Assembly: GCA_025141015.1 (NCBI GenBank)
Contig: CP081098.1
Coordinates: 248,001 to 312,000, forward strand
Origin: Rhodobacteraceae bacterium M382
GTDB lineage: Bacteria > Pseudomonadota > Alphaproteobacteria > Rhodobacterales > Rhodobacteraceae
DNA length: 64,000 nt
Reading direction: 5' to 3'
Of this stretch, positions 52,483-64,000 are shown piece by piece. Below the pieces are notes generated by a model. That model did no database searches, was not told the DNA's origin, and was given only the letters and a program-made list of their open reading frames with translations. Each line of letters starts with the position of its first letter. Within the stretch, counting starts at the first letter, position 1. Both the position numbers and the translations under genes were made by a program.

Positions 52483-53922
52483 ATGGCAAAGCAGCCAATG
52501 CTCAAATTTGTGCAGATCGACCGCGACATGCCGCAAAAGCGTGCAGCGACTCTCCGCAAAAATGACTTCGATGAGATTTATGCAGAGTACGCCGCCGCCA
52601 AGGCCGAGGAACAGGCCAGCCGGTGCAGCCAATGTGGCGTGCCCTATTGCCAGTCGCATTGCCCGCTGCACAACAATATCCCAGACTGGCTGCGTCTGAC
52701 CGCCACCGGGCGGATGGAAGAGGCCTATGCCACCAGCCAGGCCACCAATACCTTTCCCGAGATCTGTGGTCGCATCTGTCCGCAGGACCGCCTGTGTGAA
52801 GGCAACTGCGTGATCGAGCAATCCGGCCACGGCACTGTCACCATTGGTGCGGTCGAAAAATACATCACCGATACGGCGTGGGATCAGGGGTGGGTCAAAC
52901 CCATCGTTCCCGCGGCAGAGCGCACCGAAAGCGTTGGCATCATCGGGGCCGGTCCCGGTGGGTTGGCAGCAGCGGATATGCTGCGCCGCGCCGGTATTCA
53001 GGTGACGGTCTATGACCGGTCGGATCGCGCGGGTGGATTGCTGATGTACGGCATCCCCGGTTTTAAATTGGAAAAGGACGTGGTGCAGCGGCGCAATGAT
53101 CTGCTGGCCGCAGGCGGGGTCACATTCGAGCTGAATTGCGACATTGGCGATGACGTCACATTTGATGCTGTGCGGGCCAAACATGACGCCATCATCATTG
53201 CCACGGGTGTCTACAAGTCCCGCGACCTGTCGATGCCGGGCAGCGGGGCCAAAGGCATTGAAAAGGCGATTGATTTCCTGACCGCGTCCAACCGCAAAAG
53301 CTTTGGCGATGCGGTCAAGGAGTTCGATTCCGGGCGGTTGAATGCCGAGGGCAAAAAGGTCGTCGTCATCGGGGGCGGTGACACGGCCATGGACTGTGTG
53401 CGCACATCCGTGCGTCAGGGCGCGACTTCGGTCAAATGCCTGTATCGTCGTGACCGCGCCAACATGCCGGGATCACAGCGCGAAACCCAGAACGCCGAAG
53501 AAGAAGGCGTGGTGTTTGAATGGCTGAGCGCCCCCAAGGGGTTCACCGACGCCAAGGGCAAGGTCACCGGGGTGATGGTGCAGAAAATGCGTCTGGGCCA
53601 GCCCGATGCCACCGGCCGTCAGGCCCCCGAGGTGATCGAAGGCGCAGATTATGTCGAAGAGGCCGATCTGGTGATCAAGGCACTGGGATTCGAGCCCGAA
53701 GACCTGCCGACATTGTGGGACCAACCCGAATTGCCCGTCACCCGCTGGGGCACCATCAAGGCGGCGTTCCAGACCGGGGAAACCGACATGGACGGGGTCT
53801 ATGCGGTGGGTGACATCGTACGTGGTGCGTCGTTGGTGGTCTGGGCGATCAAGGACGGGCGTGACTGTGCCGACGCGATCATTGCGCGTTTGAATGCCAA
53901 GGCTGCAGTTGCAGCAGAATGA
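52483..53922 (+). CDS. gltD: Glutamate synthase small subunit
   Basis: 479 residues. N-terminal iron-sulfur cysteines CSQCGVPYCQSHCP and CGRICPQDRLCEGNC, FAD motif GIIGAGPGGLAAAD, NADPH motif VVVIGGGDTAMDC, and the end GDIVRGASLVVWAI. It passes electrons from NADPH to GltB. Separated from gltB by 1.02 kb holding two GFA genes, unlike the usual adjacent pair. ATG start. Confidence 0.97.
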   Translation: MAKQPMLKFVQIDRDMPQKRAATLRKNDFDEIYAEYAAAKAEEQASRCSQCGVPYCQSHCPLHNNIPDWLRLTATGRMEEAYATSQATNTFPEICGRICPQDRLCEGNCVIEQSGHGTVTIGAVEKYITDTAWDQGWVKPIVPAAERTESVGIIGAGPGGLAAADMLRRAGIQVTVYDRSDRAGGLLMYGIPGFKLEKDVVQRRNDLLAAGGVTFELNCDIGDDVTFDAVRAKHDAIIIATGVYKSRDLSMPGSGAKGIEKAIDFLTASNRKSFGDAVKEFDSGRLNAEGKKVVVIGGGDTAMDCVRTSVRQGATSVKCLYRRDRANMPGSQRETQNAEEEGVVFEWLSAPKGFTDAKGKVTGVMVQKMRLGQPDATGRQAPEVIEGADYVEEADLVIKALGFEPEDLPTLWDQPELPVTRWGTIKAAFQTGETDMDGVYAVGDIVRGASLVVWAIKDGRDCADAIIARLNAKAAVAAE

Positions 53923-53944
53923 CCTGGTAACCGGGGGGTGACAT

Positions 53945-53975
53945 GCGTGCACCTTGCGTGCACCACCCGTACACC
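53945..53975 (+). promoter_or_regulatory. Three phased 9-bp direct repeats, candidate operator
   Basis: GCGTGCACC at 53945, GCGTGCACC at 53956 and CCGTACACC at 53967: three copies with 11-bp spacing, one turn of DNA each. They lie in the 129-bp gap between gltD and the first GFA gene. Phased short repeats commonly bind a regulator in tandem. Confidence 0.55.
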
Positions 53976-54051
53976 GCCGCAACGCAGAAGAAATGCTGCA
54001 ACACAGCCAAAAGGTCACCCGGTGTGACCCATCGCCAAGGGGACAGATGTC

Positions 54052-54489
54052 ATGACTGAATTGAGAGGCCAATGTTTGTGTGGTGCGGTCACGGTCACTG
54101 CGACCCCGGAGCGGTCTGCGCTGGCCGCCTGTCATTGTGAAATGTGCCAACGCTGGGGCAGCGGCCCATTCCTGAGCTTTCAGGCGGCGCAGGGCTATGC
54201 GGCGCTGGGCCCGGTGAAAACCTATCAGTCGTCCAGCTGGGCAGAGCGGGCGTTTTGTGGCCAATGCGGATCGTCGCTGTGGTACCGGATGACGGGCCCC
54301 GGATCGCATCAGGGCCAGACCCAGATGTCCGCCGGTCTGTTTGAAGATGCCGCTGGTGCCCGGCTCAAGCTGGAAATCTATGTGGACAAGAAGCCGGACG
54401 GCTATGGGTTTGACGGCAATTGCCGCAAGATGACCGAGGCGGATGTGATTGATGCCTTTGCGCCTGCACCGGTCGAGGGGTCGACATGA
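54052..54489 (+). CDS. GFA/CENP-V domain protein 1
   Basis: 145 residues. Zinc motifs CLCG (6-9 region), CHCEMC and CGQCG, the six cysteines of the glutathione-dependent formaldehyde-activating (GFA)/CENP-V fold, with SLWYR after the last pair. Proposed roles are S-hydroxymethylglutathione formation or binding; many members are of unknown function. Overlaps the next gene by 4 bases. Confidence 0.9.
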   Translation: MTELRGQCLCGAVTVTATPERSALAACHCEMCQRWGSGPFLSFQAAQGYAALGPVKTYQSSSWAERAFCGQCGSSLWYRMTGPGSHQGQTQMSAGLFEDAAGARLKLEIYVDKKPDGYGFDGNCRKMTEADVIDAFAPAPVEGST

Positions 54490-54943
54490 GCCAGACCAGA
54501 ACCGGACATTGCATGTGCGGTCGCGTCCGTTTTGTCGCGCGCAATGTGCCCCAGGTATTCGGGGCCTGTCATTGCGACATGTGCAAACGCTGGTCCGGGA
54601 ACATGTTCAACGGGGTGTCGGTTGTGTCCGGCGATCTGGATTTGACCGGTCAGGACCATATCAGACGTGTCCAGACGTCCGAGTGGGCCGAACGCGCCAA
54701 TTGCGAGAGCTGCGGATCGCCGCTGTGGTACCGGGTGACGGACCCGGAGTTCGAGCCCAAGACCCATAACATGGCCCTGGGCCTGTTCGACGACACCAGC
54801 GGCATGACGCTGGGACATGAATTTTTTGTGGATCGCAAAACATCGGCCAACGATCTGCCCAAAGACCGGAAACAGTTTACCGAAGCGGAAACCCTGGCGC
54901 TGTTCGCGCCCGAGGACGCATCGCACGACCAAGGAGACAAGCA

Positions 54944-54947
<4 letters not shown>
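54486..54947 (+). CDS. GFA/CENP-V domain protein 2
   Basis: 153 residues. The same zinc motifs: CMCG, CHCDMC and CESCG, with PLWYR. It is a tandem duplicate of the previous gene. The start overlaps the previous stop and its stop overlaps the gltB start (ATGA), so both are translationally tied to gltB. This suggests that they work with glutamate synthase or that the pair was inserted into the operon. Confidence 0.9.
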
Positions 54948-59476
<4,529 letters not shown>

Positions 59477-59494
59477 TCGGGATTGCCTCTGCGG

Positions 59495-59528
59495 AAAACC
59501 CCGTCGGCCTGTGGTCGGCGGGGTTTTT
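59495..59528 (+). terminator. Terminator after gltB
   Basis: AAAACCCCG (59495-59503) pairs with CGGGGTTTT (59519-59527), the inner part also pairing (CGGCC/GGTCG), then a final T. Confidence 0.93.
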
Positions 59529-59630
59529 CATTTGGCGACAGAGGGTTGCGAGAAAATTTCCAGACTCTTCGGAAAATATGTTCAGATGAAACCCTGAGAC
59601 GAATGTCGATTTGAACCGGGGAGATTTGCG

Positions 59631-60008
59631 ATGAAGATGAAGACTGCGACCCGAATTCTGTCCGTTATGGCGGCAACATTGGGATTGGCCGGGACCGCGA
59701 CAGCGGGAAGTTGCGGATATGACTATTGTTGGGGCGCTGTGGCTGTGGGGCCCAATGGGGCCTATGGGTTTGCCCATTCCTGGGGATCGGAACAAGAGGC
59801 CCATAATGTCGCCAATTCCGGGTGCGAATGGGACTGTACGATCACCCGCACATTCTACAACGCCTGCGCGGCGATTGCGGTGGCGGACAATGGCGGCTGG
59901 GGATGGGCGTATGAGTCGAGCCGGGAATTGGCCGAAAGCAGCGCCATGAGCTATTGCATGGACAACGGATACAATTGCCGGGTCCGCGTCTGGAGCTGTT
60001 CAAAATAG
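59631..60008 (+). CDS. Secreted DUF4189-type protein
   Basis: 125 residues. Signal peptide cut after ATA (about 25). The mature part has eight cysteines and the DUF4189 repeat pattern: WGAVAVGPNGAYGFAHSWGSEQEAHNVA, then CAAIAVADNGGWGWAYESSRELAESSA, each followed by Cys-rich ends. It is likely disulfide-bonded in the periplasm. Function unknown. Single gene. Confidence 0.82.
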   Translation: MKMKTATRILSVMAATLGLAGTATAGSCGYDYCWGAVAVGPNGAYGFAHSWGSEQEAHNVANSGCEWDCTITRTFYNACAAIAVADNGGWGWAYESSRELAESSAMSYCMDNGYNCRVRVWSCSK

Positions 60009-60085
60009 CCCTCCAAAGCGGGGTTTGTTGACCGGTCCCAAATCCCTGTCTTTTTCGATGGCCCCGAGTGGCCTATAGAGTGGCT

Positions 60086-60823
60086 ATGGCGAAGGCAGTA
60101 CAGAAAAAGACCCGACCGGCAAAAAGGGCCAAGACGGAGCGCAAACCGTTCCGGCCGATCCGCTGGGTCGGGCGTGTGGCTCTCAGGGTGATTTCGGTTT
60201 TTGTGGCGGTCGTGACGCTGATGATTTTCCTGTTTGCCTTTGTCAATCCGCCGATCACCCATACAATGTGGTCCGAACGGAGCCGATTGGGCGAATTGGA
60301 CCGCGAATGGGTGGCGATGGACGATATCGCGCCTGTGATGGCCCGGTCGGTTGTTGCCGCCGAAGATGCCCGGTTCTGTCAGCATTGGGGATTTGACGTG
60401 CAGGCCATTCGCGCCGCCATTGCCGGGGGCGGATCGCGGGGCGCGTCGACGATCACACAGCAAGTCGTCAAGAACGTGTTTCTGTGGCAGGGGCGCAGTT
60501 GGATCCGCAAGGCGTTGGAAACCCTGATCACCCCGGCCGTCGAGGCGGTGTGGTCGAAACGGCGTATTCTGGAGGTCTATTTGAATGTGGCCGAGATGGG
60601 CGAAGGCATCTTTGGGGTCAAAGCCGCAGCCCAGGCCAATTTTGGCGTTGGCCCGGATCAGTTGAGCCCCCGTCAGGCGGCGTTGATTGCCGCTGTTTTG
60701 CCCGCACCACGGGTGCGATCGCCAAAACAACCCACCTCAAATATCAAACGCAAGGCGTCCCGGATCATGGATGGGGCGGCCACCATCCGCGCAGATGGGC
60801 GATCCGACTGTTTCGAGGATTGA
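60086..60823 (+). CDS. mtgA: Monofunctional biosynthetic peptidoglycan transglycosylase
   Basis: 245 residues from ATG 60086; a GTG at 60068 is possible. One membrane helix (about 32-53). The GT51 domain shows AAEDARFCQHWGFD with catalytic Glu93, GASTITQQ and VKNVFLW, and KRRILEVYLNVAEMG. It polymerises lipid II in the periplasm without a transpeptidase domain. The basic N-terminus (KKTRPAKRAKTERK) stays in the cytoplasm. Confidence 0.96.
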   Translation: MAKAVQKKTRPAKRAKTERKPFRPIRWVGRVALRVISVFVAVVTLMIFLFAFVNPPITHTMWSERSRLGELDREWVAMDDIAPVMARSVVAAEDARFCQHWGFDVQAIRAAIAGGGSRGASTITQQVVKNVFLWQGRSWIRKALETLITPAVEAVWSKRRILEVYLNVAEMGEGIFGVKAAAQANFGVGPDQLSPRQAALIAAVLPAPRVRSPKQPTSNIKRKASRIMDGAATIRADGRSDCFED

Positions 60824-60881
60824 AAAACCTGACGTGGCAGGGCATTCCTGCACAACACCCTTTTTGAATTTCTGGACGCAC

Positions 60882-61547
60882 ATGGCCCGCCTTTATCACG
60901 TTCCGCTTTCCCCGTTTTGTCGCAAGGTCCGTTTGGTTCTTGCGGAAAAGAAGATCGAAGTCGAATTGGTGGAAGAGCGGTATTGGGAAAAGGACCCGGA
61001 TTTTCTGCGCCGCAACCCGGCGGCCAAGGTCCCGGTGGTGCGTTTGGACGGCAAGATGATGGCCGAAAGCGCGGCGATCTGCGAATATCTGGAAGAAACC
61101 CGCCCGGATCCGGCATTGATGCCGACCGACCCCGATGGCCGATACGAAGTGCGCCGGCTGGTCAGTTGGTTCGATGACAAGTTCCACAATGAAGTGACGT
61201 CAAAATTGTTGTACGAGCGGGTCAACAAGAAGGTGACCGGCGAAGGATACCCGGACAGCCGCAATGTGAAATCCGGGGCGAAGGCGGTCAAATACCATCT
61301 GGATTACATGGCGTGGTTGCTGGATCATCGGCGTTGGCTGGCCGGGGATCAGATGACGTTGGCCGATTTTGCCGCCGCGGCGCATCTGTCGTCGCTGGAT
61401 TATATTTCGGATGTGGATTGGAACCGGTCCGAAGTGGTCAAGGACTGGTATGCCAAGATCAAGTCGCGCCCGGCGTTTCGGTCGATCCTGGCCGATCAGG
61501 TGCCGGGGTTTCGCCCGCCCGCCCATTACACCGACCTGGATTTCTGA
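60882..61547 (+). CDS. Glutathione S-transferase family protein
   Basis: 221 residues from ATG 60882. Thioredoxin-like N-terminus YHVPLSPFCRKVRLVLAEK, PAAKVPVV with the cis-proline, ESAAICEYLEE; then the helical domain with LAGDQMTLADFAAAAHLS. The SPFCRK stretch puts a Cys near the active site. The substrate is unknown. 58 bp after mtgA. Confidence 0.92.
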   Translation: MARLYHVPLSPFCRKVRLVLAEKKIEVELVEERYWEKDPDFLRRNPAAKVPVVRLDGKMMAESAAICEYLEETRPDPALMPTDPDGRYEVRRLVSWFDDKFHNEVTSKLLYERVNKKVTGEGYPDSRNVKSGAKAVKYHLDYMAWLLDHRRWLAGDQMTLADFAAAAHLSSLDYISDVDWNRSEVVKDWYAKIKSRPAFRSILADQVPGFRPPAHYTDLDF

Positions 61548-61562
61548 TAGGGGTTCGGGGAT

Positions 61563-61637
61563 GGGGGCGCTGCCCCCCGCCCTGGAATTCGGAGAATTCC
61601 AAGGCTCCCCCCGAGGTATTTGGGACCAGAAAGAAGC
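61563..61637 (+). repeat. Intergenic double-hairpin repeat, copy 2, abutting queG start
   Basis: Hairpin GGGGGC-GCT-GCCCCC (61563-61577), hairpin GGAATTC-GGA-GAATTCC (61584-61600), then CCCCCC and GAGGTATTTGGGACCAGAAA / GAAGC (61613-61637). It matches copy 1 at 29516-29577 in layout and in the last block, but with a different second stem. The queG ATG (61638) follows directly; the AGAAAGAAG of the repeat takes the place of the ribosome site. Confidence 0.75.
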
Positions 61638-62666
61638 ATGAGCGCCGAGCTGAAAGAAAAACTGGTGGCGCGGGCCCTGGAAGAGGGGTTCGTGGCGGCG
61701 CGGATCTGTCGCCCCTGGGATGTGCCGCAGGTGCCCGACCGGTTGCAGGCCTATGTCGATGCCGGGTGGCATGGGCAGATGGGGTGGATGGCAGAGCGCA
61801 TGCAGTGGCGCGGCAACCCGGCGGCATTGTGGCCCGAGGCGCGCTCCGTCATCATGTTGGCCGAGAGTTACACCCCCGAGGAAGATCCGATGGCCGTTGT
61901 GGGCTGTCCGGATCGCGGTGCGGTGTCGGTCTATGCACGGGCCAAGGATTACCATGATCTGGTCAAGAAGCGGCTGAAGCGGCTGGCGCGGTGGCTGATC
62001 GCCGAGGGCGGTGGCGAGGTCAAGGTGTTTGTCGATACCGCACCTGTGCCGGAAAAGGCATTGGGCCAGGCGGCCGGGTTGGGATGGCAGGGCAAACACA
62101 CCAATCTGGTCAGCCGGGATTGGGGCAATTGGGCCTTTTTAGGGTCTGTTTTTACCACATTGGAATTGCCGGAGGACACAGCCGAGCCGGATCGCTGCGG
62201 GTCGTGCCGGTCCTGTCTGGACGCCTGTCCGACCGATGCCTTTGTCGCCCCCTATCAGTTGGATGCGCGCCGGTGCATTTCCTATCTGACCATCGAGCAC
62301 AAGGGGCCGGTGGCGGAAGATCTGAGGGCGCGGCTGGGCAATCGGATCTATGGCTGTGACGATTGTCTGGCAGCCTGTCCGTGGAACAAGTTCGCAGTGG
62401 CGGCCAGCGATCTGCGCTATGCGGCGCGCGCGGAATTGAAAGCGCCAAAGCTGGCCGAGTTGGCGGAGTTGGATGACGCTGCATTTCGCGCGTTTTTTTC
62501 CGGCTCGCCGATCAAGCGGGTCGGGCGCGACCGGTTTGTGCGCAATGTTCTGTATGCCATCGGCAATTCCGGTCAGGCAGAGTTGCGGTCGGTGGCACAG
62601 GGGTTGTGTGACGATCCCGATCCGACAGTGGCCGATGCGGCCCGTTGGGCGGTGGCGCGTCTGTAG
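61638..62666 (+). CDS. queG: Epoxyqueuosine reductase
   Basis: 342 residues from ATG 61638; an upstream in-frame start at 61620 is inside the repeat. N-terminal domain for cobalamin ([33 protein letters not shown]), two 4Fe-4S clusters [16 protein letters not shown] and [13 protein letters not shown], and a HEAT-like C-terminus ([12 protein letters not shown]). It performs the last step of queuosine synthesis in tRNA. Confidence 0.96.
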   Translation: MSAELKEKLVARALEEGFVAARICRPWDVPQVPDRLQAYVDAGWHGQMGWMAERMQWRGNPAALWPEARSVIMLAESYTPEEDPMAVVGCPDRGAVSVYARAKDYHDLVKKRLKRLARWLIAEGGGEVKVFVDTAPVPEKALGQAAGLGWQGKHTNLVSRDWGNWAFLGSVFTTLELPEDTAEPDRCGSCRSCLDACPTDAFVAPYQLDARRCISYLTIEHKGPVAEDLRARLGNRIYGCDDCLAACPWNKFAVAASDLRYAARAELKAPKLAELAELDDAAFRAFFSGSPIKRVGRDRFVRNVLYAIGNSGQAELRSVAQGLCDDPDPTVADAARWAVARL

Positions 62667-62675
62667 AGCGTTGCC

Positions 62676-62766
62676 GATTTCACGCGGTACCTCTTGACGC
62701 TGCCTGAAATCAGAGATTTCAACGCGCCAAGAGATGGAGAGCGTTTCAGTTTAAAAATCGAAACGC
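62676..62766 (+). promoter_or_regulatory. Repeats upstream of the hydantoinase A gene, possible operator
   Basis: The gap 62667-62845 has: GATTTCACGCGG (62676-62687); a perfect inverted repeat TGAAATC-AGA-GATTTCA (62705-62721) that continues into ACGCGC; and GCGTTTC (62741-62747) paired with GAAACGC (62760-62766). The half-site GATTTCA-CGCG recurs, suggesting a regulator-binding region for the downstream gene. Confidence 0.45.
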
Positions 62767-62845
62767 GTGAGATGACGCAAACAGGCGGGACGTGTCGCGA
62801 AACCTTGGTAGACCGATCCGGCGAACAGTCAGGGAGGTACGCGGC

Positions 62846-64000
62846 ATGGCGCTGGCGTTGGGGGTCGATACAGGTGGAACCTATACGGATGCGGTGTTGA
62901 TCCGTGACGAGCGCGAGGTGATTGCCTCGGCCAAGTCGCTGACCACACGACAGGATCTGGCCATTGGTATTGGCGGCGCGATCCGGGCGGTTCTGGCCGA
63001 CAGTGGCGTGGCTGCTGCGGATGTGGGGATGGCGGCGTTGTCCACGACTTTGGCCACCAATGCGTTGGTCGAAGGGCAGGGCGGGCGCGTGGCGCTGATC
63101 TATATCGGGTTTCGGGCCGAAGATCTGGAGCGGCACGGGTTGGCCGAGGCGCTGAAGGGCGATCCGGCATTGGTCATGGCGGGGGGGCACACCCATGCCG
63201 GAGGCGAGGCGGCGGCGCTGGATGTCGAGGCGTTGAACGCATTTCTGGAGAGCGAGGCCAAGGGGGTGACCGGATTTGCGGTGGCCGGTGTCTTTGCCAC
63301 CCGCAACCCGGGACATGAATTGGAAGTGGCGCGGATCATCGGTGAGACCACCGGGCGGCCCGTAACCTGTTCGCACCAGTTGTCGGCCAAATTGAACGGA
63401 CCCAAGCGCGCGGTCACGGCGGTGTTGAATGCGCGGTTGATCGGGATGATCGACCGGTTGATTGGGCGGGCGCAGGAGACATTGGTGGATCTGGGCATTC
63501 AGGCTCCGATGATGGTGGTGCGCGGAGACGGGGCGTTGATGTCGGGCGAACAGGCCCGCGAGCGGCCGATCGAGACGATTCTGTCCGGGCCTGCGGCGTC
63601 GATTGTCGGGGCGCGCTGGATGACCGGGGTCGAGGATGCGTTGGTGTCCGACATTGGCGGGACAACGACGGATGTGGCGTTGTTGAGCGGCGGAAAGCCG
63701 GCGATTGATCCGGCCGGTGCCCGGGTTGGCGGGTTTCGCACCATGGTGGAAGCGGTTGCCATGCGCACCAGCGGGCTGGGCGGTGACAGCCAGGTCCATA
63801 TGAACACCTCCGGGTTGGCCGGGGGGCTGTTCCTGGGGCCGCGCCGCGTATTGCCCGCGTCGCTGATTGCCATGGAGGCCCCGGAGCTGGTGCATGACAC
63901 ATTGGATGCGCAGCTGCGATCGTCCACAGCCGGGGAATATGACGGGCGGTTTGTGCGGGCGGTTCCGAACATGCCGGTGGTTGGTCTGTCGGGGCGCGAA
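62846..64000 (+). CDS. Hydantoinase/oxoprolinase family protein, subunit A, 3' end beyond window
   Basis: 385 residues visible from ATG 62846 (GGGAGG 8 bp upstream), open to the last base. GVDTGGTYTDAVLI is the phosphate-binding start of the actin-like ATPase fold; STTLATNALVEG, LNGPKRAVTAVLNARLI, VVRGDGALMS, ILSGPAASIVGA and DIGGTTTDVALL fit the hydantoinase A N-domain and main domain. Full proteins are about 650-700 residues, so roughly 300 are missing. The reaction is ATP-dependent opening of hydantoin or 5-oxoproline or a related ring; the B subunit would be expected downstream. Confidence 0.93.
   Translation, partial: MALALGVDTGGTYTDAVLIRDEREVIASAKSLTTRQDLAIGIGGAIRAVLADSGVAAADVGMAALSTTLATNALVEGQGGRVALIYIGFRAEDLERHGLAEALKGDPALVMAGGHTHAGGEAAALDVEALNAFLESEAKGVTGFAVAGVFATRNPGHELEVARIIGETTGRPVTCSHQLSAKLNGPKRAVTAVLNARLIGMIDRLIGRAQETLVDLGIQAPMMVVRGDGALMSGEQARERPIETILSGPAASIVGARWMTGVEDALVSDIGGTTTDVALLSGGKPAIDPAGARVGGFRTMVEAVAMRTSGLGGDSQVHMNTSGLAGGLFLGPRRVLPASLIAMEAPELVHDTLDAQLRSSTAGEYDGRFVRAVPNMPVVGLSGRE

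Overview
The window looks like a chromosomal core segment of a marine alphaproteobacterium of the Rhodobacterales (Roseobacter group). The reasons are the gene orders (rimP-nusA-ylxR-infB; lptC-lptA-lptB-hpf-ptsN without rpoN; argJ and a parvulin isomerase divergent from secA; dnaK-dnaJ), a NavSp-type bacterial sodium channel, a kinase/M23/aminotransferase fusion protein and the intergenic repeat style. The genus cannot be fixed from sequence alone. There is no prophage, CRISPR array, intact insertion sequence, plasmid-type gene or rRNA operon. One tRNA is present.

Layout. 1-3.9 kb: the end of an RNA methyltransferase gene, a voltage-gated Na+ channel, two L,D-transpeptidases around a CAP-domain lipoprotein, and a 60-residue membrane protein. 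4-9.1 kb (minus): the three-domain fusion enzyme, ferrochelatase, and an NDUFAF5-like methyltransferase. 9.1-11.5 kb (plus): comF, grxC, a nitrilase-family amidase and a MarR regulator. A 490-bp non-coding stretch with nested inverted repeats follows, then ubiG (minus) and pip plus a one-lobe solute-binding protein (plus). 14.6-20.1 kb: the rimP-nusA-ylxR-infB translation/transcription operon, with a terminator placed directly before rimP like an attenuator. 20.2-23 kb (minus): an untracked 44-residue small gene, mutT, argJ and a peptidyl-prolyl isomerase. 23.2-28.5 kb (plus): secA, a conserved unknown, and a phosphate-binding-protein/OmpA fusion. 28.7-32.8 kb (minus): radC, dnaJ and dnaK; alkB is divergent.

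33.8-45 kb is the accessory-looking part: an ABC-2 polysaccharide export permease, cysQ, a divergent kdsB-like gene, galU, two paralogous glycosyltransferases, a core-2/I-branching (GT14-like) enzyme, a double-domain sulfotransferase, a class II glutamine amidotransferase and a Stf0-like sulfotransferase. Together they suggest synthesis of a branched, sulfated surface glycan, with CysQ clearing the PAP by-product. 44.9-49.9 kb (minus) holds ptsN, hpf, lptBAC, kdsD and a short RNase D, followed by tRNA-Leu(CAG). 50.3-64 kb: an NDUFA9-like protein, uppP, gltD-GFA-GFA-gltB (an unusual insertion in the glutamate synthase operon), a DUF4189-type protein, mtgA, a glutathione transferase, queG, and the start of a hydantoinase A gene that runs off the end.

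Most noteworthy: (i) a 10-bp palindrome CCAATATTGG found upstream of two unrelated nitrogen/amine genes 37 kb apart; (ii) two copies of an intergenic element that keeps a double-hairpin fold although the second hairpin differs in sequence; (iii) a 145-bp MITE-like element; (iv) three 9-bp repeats at exact 11-bp spacing before the GFA/gltB genes; (v) the sulfated-glycan gene set. All functional calls come from reading motifs by eye; no database search was possible.
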